Positions 1-6,241 of a stretch of DNA of 8,618 nucleotides are shown here, piece after piece (positions within the stretch are counted from its first letter, which is position 1; every line of letters begins with the position of its first letter). Under the pieces are notes generated by a model. It made no database searches. It was not told the DNA's origin and worked only from the letters and a program-made list of their open reading frames with translations. This DNA comes from an uncultured Oscillospiraceae bacterium (GTDB lineage: Bacteria; Bacillota; Clostridia; Oscillospirales; Ruminococcaceae). A program made the position numbers and the translations under genes. The DNA is taken from NCBI GenBank assembly GCA_904502045.1, contig CAJGEB010000037.1, forward strand, positions 1-8,618, read 5' to 3'.

Positions 1-352
1 AAAACGAGTACTCAACAATATTGAGTACTTTGAAGAGGGAAAAATTGCTCTAATTAGAATCGATGACGATATTTTATCACTCCCCGGTCTTTGCGAAGAC
101 GACCTCGACGGTATCAGCGCACTCCCGCGCAGTATTGAAGGGGTGGATATCGGTATAACTTTGAGAAAAAATAACTCTGGGTATAAAATTTCGGTCAGAG
201 CATCGGAGCGTGTGGACGCAAGCGCAGTATGCGCGGAGTGCGGAGGCGGCGGACACAAGGGTGCTGCCGGCTGTACTGTTGAGGCCGCGTTTGACGAGGC
301 GAAGAGAATTATCCTCGCAGCCGCTAAAAAGGAGCTCTCAAAATCACTTTGA
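1..352 (+). CDS. nrnA: DHH/DHHA1 family phosphoesterase, NrnA-like, C-terminal part (5' truncated by window edge)
   Basis: The reading frame is open from base 2 to the TGA at 350-352, so this is the last ~116 residues of a longer protein whose N-terminal DHH catalytic domain lies outside the window. The visible part is a DHHA1 domain: the segment with S-V-R-A-S followed by V-D-A-S-A-V-C-A-E-C and then the glycine-rich G-G-G-G-H-K-G-A-A-G motif (codons around 236-282), which binds substrate in this family. NrnA-type enzymes are cytoplasmic, Mn-dependent, and degrade short oligoribonucleotides (nanoRNA) and/or dephosphorylate 3'-phosphoadenosine 5'-phosphate. Placement immediately upstream of truB is the usual Firmicute order (rbfA-nrnA-truB-ribF), which supports NrnA over RecJ or GdpP. 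The stop lies 21 nt before truB, so the genes are probably co-transcribed. A GTG at 143 is internal to the domain and is not a start. Without the DHH half, the NrnA name rests on motif plus context. Confidence 0.85.
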   Translation, partial: KRVLNNIEYFEEGKIALIRIDDDILSLPGLCEDDLDGISALPRSIEGVDIGITLRKNNSGYKISVRASERVDASAVCAECGGGGHKGAAGCTVEAAFDEAKRIILAAAKKELSKSL

Positions 353-373
353 CCGAAAAAACAAGGATTTTAT

Positions 374-1273
374 ATGAATGGTATAGTTTTATTGAATAAG
401 CCGTCCGATTTCACCTCGTTTGACGCGGTAGCTAAAATGCGGGGAATACTTAAATTCCGCAAGGTCGGCCACGGCGGAACGCTGGACCCTATGGCTCAGG
501 GAGTCCTGCCGATACTCCTCGGACCCGCTACCCGTGTCTGCGATATCGTCCCCGAAAGCTCAAAGAGATACCGCGCGGTTATGCGGCTCGGAATCTCCAC
601 CGATACTCAGGATATCACGGGTAACATCGTTAAAACGGCAAGCGTTACGGTGGGCGAAAAAGAGGTGCGGGAAATACTGCCGCGTTTCACGGGAAACATT
701 CTGCAGACTCCGCCGATGTACTCGGCTGTGCAGGTAGGCGGCAAAAGGCTTTATGACCTTGCTCGAAAGGGTATTGACGTTGAGCGTCCCGCGCGCAGTA
801 TAGAGATACTTTCGCTTGAGCTGGTCAAGGCACTCCCCCAAAAAAACGAGTACATACTTGATGTCGCCTGCTCAAAGGGCTCCTACATCCGTACCCTCTG
901 CAGCGATATCGGTGATGCGCTCGGCTGCGGAGCTACCCTCACCGCCCTCACCAGAACAGAGGCGTTCGGTTTTTCCCTCGCCGACTGCTTCACCTTTGCC
1001 GATTTTGAAAAAATGGCCGCTGAAGGAACCCTCGAACGCGCGGTCATCTCTGTAGATTCACTGTTTTTGTCGTCGCCGGCGTATTTTTTGTCGGATGCAG
1101 ATGCACGGCTCCACATAAACGGCGTACCGATATATGCGTCGCGGCTTTCAGCACTCCCCGACACCGACGATTTTATCCGTATTTACGGGTACGGAAAATT
1201 CCTCAGCCTGTCGAAGCTTGACCGCGAGGCAGGACAACTTAAGGTAGTAAAATTTTTCTTCACGCGGGATTAA
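374..1273 (+). CDS. truB: tRNA pseudouridine(55) synthase TruB
   Basis: Converts U55 in the T loop of tRNAs to pseudouridine; cytoplasmic. The 299-residue product has the full family pattern. The N-terminal L-N-K-P motif is at residues 7-10. The catalytic motif G-G-T-L-D-P-M-A-Q-G is at 34-43, with D38 the expected nucleophile. K-R-Y-R-A-V-M-R-L-G...T-D-T-Q-D is at 64-80. T-P-P-M-Y-S-A-V is at 112-119, and the Y-I-R-T-L...D-I-G motif is at 171-180. The last ~70 residues form the small C-terminal TruB/PUA-like domain. Length is normal for the family. The ATG at 374 is preceded by AAGGAT at 364-369 with short but usable spacing, and the protein begins as homologues do (MNGIVLLNKP). It sits between nrnA and ribF with gaps of about 20 nt, consistent with one transcript. 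Nothing looks damaged. Confidence 0.97.
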   Translation: MNGIVLLNKPSDFTSFDAVAKMRGILKFRKVGHGGTLDPMAQGVLPILLGPATRVCDIVPESSKRYRAVMRLGISTDTQDITGNIVKTASVTVGEKEVREILPRFTGNILQTPPMYSAVQVGGKRLYDLARKGIDVERPARSIEILSLELVKALPQKNEYILDVACSKGSYIRTLCSDIGDALGCGATLTALTRTEAFGFSLADCFTFADFEKMAAEGTLERAVISVDSLFLSSPAYFLSDADARLHINGVPIYASRLSALPDTDDFIRIYGYGKFLSLSKLDREAGQLKVVKFFFTRD

Positions 1274-1294
1274 CATTTCCGCATCATTCAGGGC

Positions 1295-2212
1295 TTGGTG
1301 ATTAACTTGAAAAATACTTTTATCAAAAATTCCGCCGTAGCTTTGGGTTCCTTTGACGGAGTTCACCTCGGACACCGCGCAGTAATCACGCGCGCGACCT
1401 CTGTTCCCGAGCTTGTTCCGAAGGTTTTTACCTTTTCTTCTGACTCCGAAAAGCCCAAAAGCAAAGACGGACTCGGCTCCATCTTTTCAGAAAATCAAAA
1501 ATTTGATATTCTTCGCAAACTCGGTGTGCAGGAGATTTTTGCTCCCGCATTTTCCGAATGCAAGGATATGTCCGGCGAGGAGTTCTTTTCCCGCATCTTA
1601 CTTGAAAAGTGCGGTGCAAAGGCTATCTGCTGCGGAGAAAATTTCAGGTTCGGAAAAGCTGCTTCCTGCGGAGTTCCGGAGCTGAAAGTTATGTGCCAAA
1701 AAAACGGAGTCGACCTTTTCGTACTCCCTCTTCTTTACAAAGACGACGAGCCCATAAGCTCAACCCGTATCAGAAAGCTGCTTTTAGAGGGTAATCTCAA
1801 AGATGCAGAACTGCTTTTGGGACGCAAATACTACATTGAAAAATCAGTAGTATACGGCGCAAGGCTCGGCCGTACCTTCAATTTCCCGACCATTAATCAG
1901 CCCTTTGAGCATTACAGGTTGGTTCCCCGTTTTGGTGTATACGCCTCTGCTGCTCTCATCGACGGAAAGCTCCTTCCCGCTGTCACAAACATCGGCTGCA
2001 AGCCTACCGTTTCAGATGACCCTTACCCTCTCGCCGAAACCTACATCCACGGATTCTCCGGCGACCTCTACGGTCAGGTCATTGATGTTCTTCTTTTCGA
2101 TTTCCTGCGTCCCGAGCGTAAATTCTCCTCCCTCGACGATCTGCGCTCTCAGATCGCACACGATGCCGAGTCCGCTCTCAAGATTTCCTCCGAGGAGATC
2201 GCCGCACTTTGA
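1295..2212 (+). CDS. ribF: Bifunctional riboflavin kinase / FAD synthetase RibF
   Basis: Makes FMN from riboflavin and then FAD from FMN, both with ATP; cytoplasmic. In the 305-residue numbering from 1295, the N-terminal nucleotidyltransferase domain shows G-S-F-D-G-V-H-L-G-H at 18-27, G-E-N-F-R-F-G at 114-120 and S-S-T-R-I-R at 155-160. The C-terminal flavokinase domain shows G-A-R-L-G-R-T-F-N-F-P-T-I-N at 188-201, T-N-I-G-C-K-P-T at 231-238, E248 as the probable catalytic base, and D-L-Y-G at 257-260. The start is uncertain because no ATG is available. The candidates are TTG 1295, GTG 1298 and TTG 1307. TTG 1307 has the best-placed ribosome-binding match (GGTGAT at 1297-1302), which would give a protein starting MKNTFIKNSAVALGSFDG. 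The reading frame and stop (TGA 2210-2212) are secure. A perfect intrinsic terminator follows 10 nt later, so ribF closes the nrnA-truB-ribF unit. Confidence 0.96.
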   Translation: MVINLKNTFIKNSAVALGSFDGVHLGHRAVITRATSVPELVPKVFTFSSDSEKPKSKDGLGSIFSENQKFDILRKLGVQEIFAPAFSECKDMSGEEFFSRILLEKCGAKAICCGENFRFGKAASCGVPELKVMCQKNGVDLFVLPLLYKDDEPISSTRIRKLLLEGNLKDAELLLGRKYYIEKSVVYGARLGRTFNFPTINQPFEHYRLVPRFGVYASAALIDGKLLPAVTNIGCKPTVSDDPYPLAETYIHGFSGDLYGQVIDVLLFDFLRPERKFSSLDDLRSQIAHDAESALKISSEEIAAL

Positions 2213-2222
2213 TTCCATAAAC

Positions 2223-2258
2223 AAGGACAGAGATTCCGCTTCTCTGTCCTTTCTTTTT
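2223..2258 (+). terminator. Intrinsic terminator of the nrnA-truB-ribF unit
   Basis: A perfect 11-bp stem (AAGGACAGAGA at 2223-2233 against TCTCTGTCCTT at 2241-2251) with a 7-nt loop is followed directly by TCTTTTT. It begins 10 nt after the ribF stop. This is a textbook rho-independent terminator on the + strand. Confidence 0.93.
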
Positions 2259-2265
2259 CCCCCTC

Positions 2266-2378
2266 GGTATACTTGCGGCGTTCGGCTCGATATATTTGCC
2301 CTTCGGGCAAATTCACAGCGGCGCTCCGCGCCCGCTGTGAGCGCGCAGCGCATATCGAGCCTCCGCCGGCAGTATACC
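2266..2378. repeat. Multi-hairpin (cloverleaf-like) intergenic repeat, copy 1
   Basis: The element is built as nested and side-by-side inverted repeats. The ends GGTATACT (2266-2273) and AGTATACC (2371-2378) pair over 8 bp, followed by a 2x2 internal loop (TG/GC) and a 5-bp stem (2276-2280 with 2364-2368). A 10-bp perfect closing stem comes next (2284-2293 with 2352-2361). Inside sit three hairpins with no spacers: 8 bp with loop TTC (2294-2312), 12 bp with one bulged C and loop TCC (2313-2340), and 4 bp with loop GCA (2341-2351). It lies between two terminators in a convergent intergenic region, so it is probably little transcribed. There is no coding potential and no clear target-site duplication. 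Copy 2 at 6242-6337 shares the ends and the three loops. It could be a non-autonomous mobile element or a REP/BIME-like structured repeat; I cannot assign it to a named family. Confidence 0.85.
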
Positions 2379-2427
2379 TTAACTACCGCAGTAGCCTTTT
2401 TCGATACGCAATTGCGGCAAAATATAA

Positions 2428-2460
2428 CCCCCGAAGAGTATTTTAACTGCTCCTCGGGGG
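2428..2460. terminator. Bidirectional terminator between convergent ribF and clpE
   Basis: The stem CCCCCGA (2428-2434) with TCGGGGG (2454-2460) continues, after one A/C mismatch, into a 5-bp inner stem (2436-2440 with 2448-2452, including one G-T pair). On the - strand, the sense of the clpE-like gene that stops 37 nt away, the stem is followed by the T-rich run TTATATTTT. On the + strand it is followed by TACTTTTTAT. It therefore probably ends transcription from the clpE side and can backstop ribF read-through. Confidence 0.8.
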
Positions 2461-2496
2461 TACTTTTTATACGCTTAGTATTTTACCGCCAAAATA

Positions 2497-4776
2497 TTAC
2501 TCCGCAACCAGCTTTAAGCTGTCGTTTTCCACCGTAACAGATACCTTTGCAGGGTAGTTTTCTGACTGCAGGAGTATCATACATATCTCGTCTTCGATCT
2601 CCTTGCGGGTTATTTTTCTGATGTCACGGGCTCCGCTCTTGTTTCCGAACGCCTTGTGCGCGATGTAGTCCGCCACCGCATCGTCCCAGCCAAAACCGAT
2701 ACCCTTTTCATCGAGATTTTTCTTGAGCTCCTCAAGCATTATCTTTGCGATGCCCTTGAAGTTATCTTCCGTCAGCGCGCTGAATACTACTATCTCATCG
2801 ACTCTGCCCAAAAATTCCGGTCTTAAGAATTCCGACAGCGCCTTGTACGCCTTGTCCTTCGCCACCTGCGCCGCCTCTTTTGCAAATCCGAGAGCGTTTT
2901 CCTTGCGCTCACTACCCGCATTTGAGGTCATTATGATTATCGTGTTCTCGAAGGATACCGTTCTTCCGTGCGCGTCGGCTATCTTACCCTCATCCAATAT
3001 CTGCAGTAAAATGTTCATTACGTCGGGGTGCGCCTTCTCGATCTCGTCGAAGAGTATCACGGAGTATGGTCTGCGCCTTACCTTTTCGGTAAGCTGTCCC
3101 GCCTCGTCATATCCAACGTATCCGGGGGGAGAGCCGACTATTCTCGAAACCGAGAACTTCTCCATAAACTCCGACATATCAAGTCTTATTAAAGGATCCG
3201 CCGAATCAGAGAGCTCCGCGGCAAGAGTCTTGACGAGCTCAGTCTTACCGACTCCCGTGGGTCCTACGAATATAAAGGACGCCGGTCTTTTCACCGCGCT
3301 GAGCTGTACTCTTGAGCGCCTTACCGCTTTAGCAACGAGCTCCACAGCTTCGTCCTGTCCGACTATTTTTTTCTTGAGCGTTTCCTCAAGTCCGGCAACT
3401 TTTTTAAGCTCGGTTTCCTTTATCTTGCTTGCAGGAATTCCCGTCCACAGCTCAATTGCTCTCGCCACGTCGTCATCGGTTACCTCTGCACCCTCAGCCG
3501 CCACCTTTAGCTCATCTCTGCGGGCGCTCAGCTTCAATATATCGGCTTTGATTATTGCAAGCCCCTCATAGTCAACCTCGCCGCCCTCGGATTCCTTTTC
3601 CTTTTCGCGCTCTGATTCCTTAAGCTCGCCTATTTTTTTGTCGAGTATTCTGTATTCCTCAAGCTCCTTGTTGCGAAGCTCGGCGCAGGAGCACGCCTCG
3701 TCAAGTAAATCTATCGCCTTATCGGGCAGGAACCTGTCAAAAATGTACCTCTCGCTCAGGGTTACCATCTTTCTCGCCATCGCGTCAGATACCTTCACCC
3801 CGTGATAGCTCTCGTAGTACCCCTTGATTCCGCGCACTATCTCCACCGCCTCTTCGACGGACGGCTCGTTTACCGTTACCGGCTGGAACCTTCTCTCAAG
3901 TGCGGAATCCTTCTCAATGTACTTTCTGTATTCATTAAATGTCGTCGCACCTATCACCTGCACCTCGCCTCTTGAAAGGGCGGGTTTCAGTATGTTCGCC
4001 GCGTTCATCGAGCCCTCGGAATCTCCCGCGCCGACAAGATTATGCACCTCATCTATGAAAAGTATGATATTTCCTTCTCGTTTTACCTCCTCAACGAGTC
4101 CCTTGACTCTGCTCTCGAACTGGCCTCTGAACTGGGTTCCCGCGACGAGCGCCGTCAGGTCGAGTATATGCACCTCTTTGTCAAGAAGCTTTGCAGGAAC
4201 CTCTCCGCGAGCTATCTTCTGTGCGATTCCTTCAGCTACCGCTGTTTTTCCGACTCCGGGCTCGCCGATAAGGCAGGGGTTGTTCTTGGTTCTTCTGTTG
4301 AGTATCTGTATTACCCGCGATATCTCCTTTTCGCGTCCGATTATATTGTCAAGGAGTCCCTCTCTCGCCTTCTTTGAAAGGTCATCGCAGTAACTGTCCA
4401 AAAATTTGCGTTTGGATTCCTTCGACTCCTCTTTTTTTGCACCTTTTTTCTTTTCCTTTTCGCTCGGTGCGGACTTTTCTCCGCCCATTCCCGACGCTTT
4501 TCCGAATAAATTTTCCAAAAACGGCATCGTCGGAGCTCCCCCCGGCTCAAAGCTACCCTCTGCATTCTCAGGGTCTATCGTCATCAGCTGCTCCTCGAAA
4601 TTATCGAGGTCCTCCTCCGTCATTCCCATCTTTTCCATCATATCGCTTACCGGCTTTATTCCGAGCTCCTTTGCGCACTTAAGGCAAAGCCCTTCGTTAA
4701 TGGTCTTGTCGCCCTCCATTCTCGTTACGAACACGACTGCCACCCTCTTTTTGCACCTCGTACAGATAAGTTCCAT
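2497..4776 (-). CDS. clpE: ClpE-type AAA+ unfoldase (zinc-finger Clp ATPase, ClpP partner)
   Basis: A 759-residue HSP100 ATPase with two AAA+ modules that unfolds proteins and feeds them to ClpP. The N terminus carries a four-cysteine zinc finger (C5, C8, C31, C34) instead of the double Clp_N repeat of ClpC/ClpA/ClpB, which is the mark of ClpE. A low-complexity charged linker (about 95-125) follows. D1 has Walker A G-E-P-G-V-G-K-T at 171-178, Walker B L-F-I-D-E at 239-243 and arginines at 295-296. A short charged UVR/M-like segment spans about 370-425. D2 has Walker A G-P-T-G-V-G-K-T at 505-512, Walker B L-F-D-E at 575-578, T-S-N-A-G at 617-621 and the arginine finger in F-L-G-R at 655-658. 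The tripeptide L-G-F at 629-631 sits where the ClpP-docking loop is found. The ATG is preceded by GAGGT at 4784-4788 with a 7-nt gap. The gene is last in a - strand series after pgsA. No tandem CtsR heptad (GGTCAAA type) is visible upstream, although ClpE genes are CtsR-controlled in Bacillus. ClpC is the less likely alternative name. Confidence 0.92.
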   Translation of the reverse strand: MELICTRCKKRVAVVFVTRMEGDKTINEGLCLKCAKELGIKPVSDMMEKMGMTEEDLDNFEEQLMTIDPENAEGSFEPGGAPTMPFLENLFGKASGMGGEKSAPSEKEKKKGAKKEESKESKRKFLDSYCDDLSKKAREGLLDNIIGREKEISRVIQILNRRTKNNPCLIGEPGVGKTAVAEGIAQKIARGEVPAKLLDKEVHILDLTALVAGTQFRGQFESRVKGLVEEVKREGNIILFIDEVHNLVGAGDSEGSMNAANILKPALSRGEVQVIGATTFNEYRKYIEKDSALERRFQPVTVNEPSVEEAVEIVRGIKGYYESYHGVKVSDAMARKMVTLSERYIFDRFLPDKAIDLLDEACSCAELRNKELEEYRILDKKIGELKESEREKEKESEGGEVDYEGLAIIKADILKLSARRDELKVAAEGAEVTDDDVARAIELWTGIPASKIKETELKKVAGLEETLKKKIVGQDEAVELVAKAVRRSRVQLSAVKRPASFIFVGPTGVGKTELVKTLAAELSDSADPLIRLDMSEFMEKFSVSRIVGSPPGYVGYDEAGQLTEKVRRRPYSVILFDEIEKAHPDVMNILLQILDEGKIADAHGRTVSFENTIIIMTSNAGSERKENALGFAKEAAQVAKDKAYKALSEFLRPEFLGRVDEIVVFSALTEDNFKGIAKIMLEELKKNLDEKGIGFGWDDAVADYIAHKAFGNKSGARDIRKITRKEIEDEICMILLQSENYPAKVSVTVENDSLKLVAE

Positions 4777-4831
4777 TTATTTTACCTCAATATCTTTTTT
4801 CACTTTAAGTATATTTTCTTACCATTAACAA

Positions 4832-4861
4832 TATATATCATTTTTACTTTTTTTCTGTAAA
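4832..4861 (-). promoter_or_regulatory. Possible sigma-A-type promoter for the clpE-like gene
   Basis: On the - strand, TTTACA (4861-4856) and TATATA (4837-4832) are separated by 18 nt within the very AT-rich 88-nt gap between the pgsA stop and the clpE ATG. This would give a leader of roughly 50 nt. It suggests clpE can be transcribed apart from pgsA. AT-rich gaps produce such matches by chance, so this is a weak call. Confidence 0.3.
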
Positions 4862-4864
4862 TTT

Positions 4865-5443
4865 TTATTTCTTAACTCCTGCCGTTTTCCTCTTTTTGCG
4901 CACCTTGTAAAATTCGGGTATATACATAACAAATGCAAATATCATAAATATTCCCAACACTATAAGTATCCACTCTACCGCCTCTACACTGAGTCTCGGA
5001 CTTCCGATTATCACTATCATTACTCCGTAGAAAAACAGCGTGTACAATTTCCCGAACCATTTCGACCCCGGTATGTCCTCAAGCTGTACCGTTTTGTATA
5101 GCTTGTATCCCGCCAAAAGCATTACTACCTCTTTTACCACGAACACTATCAATATGAAAAACAGGTTCGGTATCCTTATCGTCAATACTATACATACCGA
5201 CGCTTGCGTCAGCTTGTCCGCCAGCGGATCAAGCAGCCTTCCCACCGGCGTTATCATTTTGTATTTCCTCGCTATATACCCGTCCAACATATCGGTAAGT
5301 CCCGATAGCACAAGTATTCCTGCGGCCAAAATGTACGCTCCTTCGCTCGCCGCCGTCAGATACCTCCACACAAACAGCGGTATCATCAAAATCCTTATAC
5401 ACGACAGTATATTCGGTATTCCAAATTTCTTCATTTCCCCCAT
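4865..5443 (-). CDS. pgsA: CDP-diacylglycerol--glycerol-3-phosphate 3-phosphatidyltransferase
   Basis: Membrane enzyme that joins CDP-diacylglycerol and glycerol-3-phosphate to phosphatidylglycerophosphate, the committed step of phosphatidylglycerol synthesis. The 192-residue protein has the complete CDP-alcohol phosphotransferase signature D-x2-D-G-x2-A-R-x8-G-x3-D-x3-D, at D51, D54, G55, A58, R59, G68, D72 and D76. Several hydrophobic helices (about 12-30, 34-50, 80-115, 125-150, 150-175) are followed by a basic tail (V-R-K-K-R-K-K). Length is normal. The ATG at 5443 is used here; an in-frame ATG at 5434 (MKKFGIPN) resembles many homologues and is almost as plausible. G-rich stretches precede both. 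The start lies 14 nt after the stop of the cvpA-like gene, so the two are almost certainly co-transcribed. Other CDP-alcohol transferases share the motif; size, N-terminal P-N-I-L-S-x-I-R pattern and context favour PgsA. Confidence 0.92.
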   Translation of the reverse strand: MGEMKKFGIPNILSCIRILMIPLFVWRYLTAASEGAYILAAGILVLSGLTDMLDGYIARKYKMITPVGRLLDPLADKLTQASVCIVLTIRIPNLFFILIVFVVKEVVMLLAGYKLYKTVQLEDIPGSKWFGKLYTLFFYGVMIVIIGSPRLSVEAVEWILIVLGIFMIFAFVMYIPEFYKVRKKRKTAGVKK

Positions 5444-5457
5444 CGGCTCCCCATCTT

Positions 5458-6132
5458 CTATCCTATCATTTTATATATATACCTATAATACAGCGTTCCT
5501 TCCACTGCGCTCTCGCTCAGTATCCCTGCATTAACCACCGGTATCAATATCTCAAGCACCATCGTCAGCGCTATTACCCACAGCGCCGCATATCCGATTC
5601 CTGTTACCATTCCCAAAAACTTGTTTACTCCCCCAAGTATCGGTATCTTGTTCGCTACTCCAAACATCTTCGCGACCACTCTAACCACTATCATAAATAT
5701 CAAAAACAGCACTATAAACAATATCGTTCTTATTATCACTATCGCTGCCGGACTTATTATCTGATCCGTTATCGTTGCCGCCGCTCCGTCCCCTACCTTG
5801 CTCATTACCTCTCCGAGTTCTGCTATCTTCTTCTCTCCGTAAAATCCTATATCACCCGGCAGTATCGATACCTTCTCCGATATCTTCATCAAAAGTTCCT
5901 CTGCTCCGCTCGCACTCGGAAGCGCCGATTCTACCGCTCCTATTATCTTGTCCCGCAACAGTACGTCAAACACAAACACGCTCCCCATTACTGCCAGCGC
6001 ATACCCGCATATCGCTGCCGCTATTCCGCCCACGATCTTCACCGCTATCTGCAGAAACCCTTTTTTCCTGCCTACTATCATAAATATTATCACTATCGCC
6101 ACTACCGCGATATCATATATATACGCTAACAT
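5458..6132 (-). CDS. CvpA family integral membrane protein
   Basis: The product from ATG 6132 is 224 residues with about four membrane segments: roughly 3-21, 29-55, 128-155 and 170-200. The N-terminal D-I-A-V-V...G-R-K-K-G-F-L-Q and the later L-G-G-V-N-K-F-L-G-M-V-T-G-I-G-Y-A pattern match the CvpA (colicin V production) family, whose members are inner-membrane proteins of poorly defined role linked to envelope function. A 60-70 residue soluble loop lies between helices 2 and 3. I chose ATG 6132 because AAGGAAGGAG lies just upstream with ideal spacing. An in-frame GTG at 6153 would place this ribosome binding site inside the gene and adds only MKRKEQG. It is first in a cvpA-pgsA pair. Base use is strongly skewed (coding strand G about three times C in sampled stretches; Ile often ATA, Arg often AGG). 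Confidence 0.82.
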   Translation of the reverse strand: MLAYIYDIAVVAIVIIFMIVGRKKGFLQIAVKIVGGIAAAICGYALAVMGSVFVFDVLLRDKIIGAVESALPSASGAEELLMKISEKVSILPGDIGFYGEKKIAELGEVMSKVGDGAAATITDQIISPAAIVIIRTILFIVLFLIFMIVVRVVAKMFGVANKIPILGGVNKFLGMVTGIGYAALWVIALTMVLEILIPVVNAGILSESAVEGTLYYRYIYKMIG

Positions 6133-6137
6133 TCCTT

Positions 6138-6241
6138 GCTCCTTCCTTTTCACGTTGCTCTATTCTTATTCTCTATTTTTATTCCTTCCGTTTGCCGCTC
6201 TTCTGCGCGCCATCCTCTCTTTTTCTTCCTGCCGATTCTTT
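6138..6241 (-). other. Polypurine leader upstream of the cvpA-like gene
   Basis: About 100 nt that are strongly purine-rich on the - strand (C/T-rich on +) between repeat copy 2 and the cvpA start, ending in the gene's ribosome binding site. I see no convincing -35/-10 pair here. A 15-codon ATG reading frame exists within it but lacks a well-spaced ribosome binding site. Confidence 0.4.

Noticed and set aside
143..352. A separate 69-residue gene starting at GTG 143
   Set aside because: The frame is open upstream to the window edge and the sequence is the inside of a DHHA1 domain, so the GTG is an internal valine.
2266..2378. Cloverleaf element as a tRNA gene
   Set aside because: Arm and loop sizes (three-base loops, long arms) do not fit a tRNA; no T-loop GTTC-type consensus, no anticodon loop of seven bases and no CCA end.
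1905..2537. Long + strand reading frame crossing the ribF 3' end and the convergent gap
   Set aside because: It overlaps ribF in another frame, runs through two terminators and the repeat, and has low-complexity composition with no recognisable motif.
2723..3571. 282-codon reading frame antisense to the clpE-like gene
   Set aside because: Ser/Leu-rich antisense shadow of a fully conserved AAA+ coding region.
4777..4864. CtsR box upstream of the clpE-like gene
   Set aside because: No tandem GGTCAAA-like heptads on either strand; only AT-rich sequence.
6166..6213. 15-codon basic leader peptide on the - strand upstream of cvpA
   Set aside because: The ATG has no ribosome binding site at proper spacing and the peptide reflects the polypurine tract.
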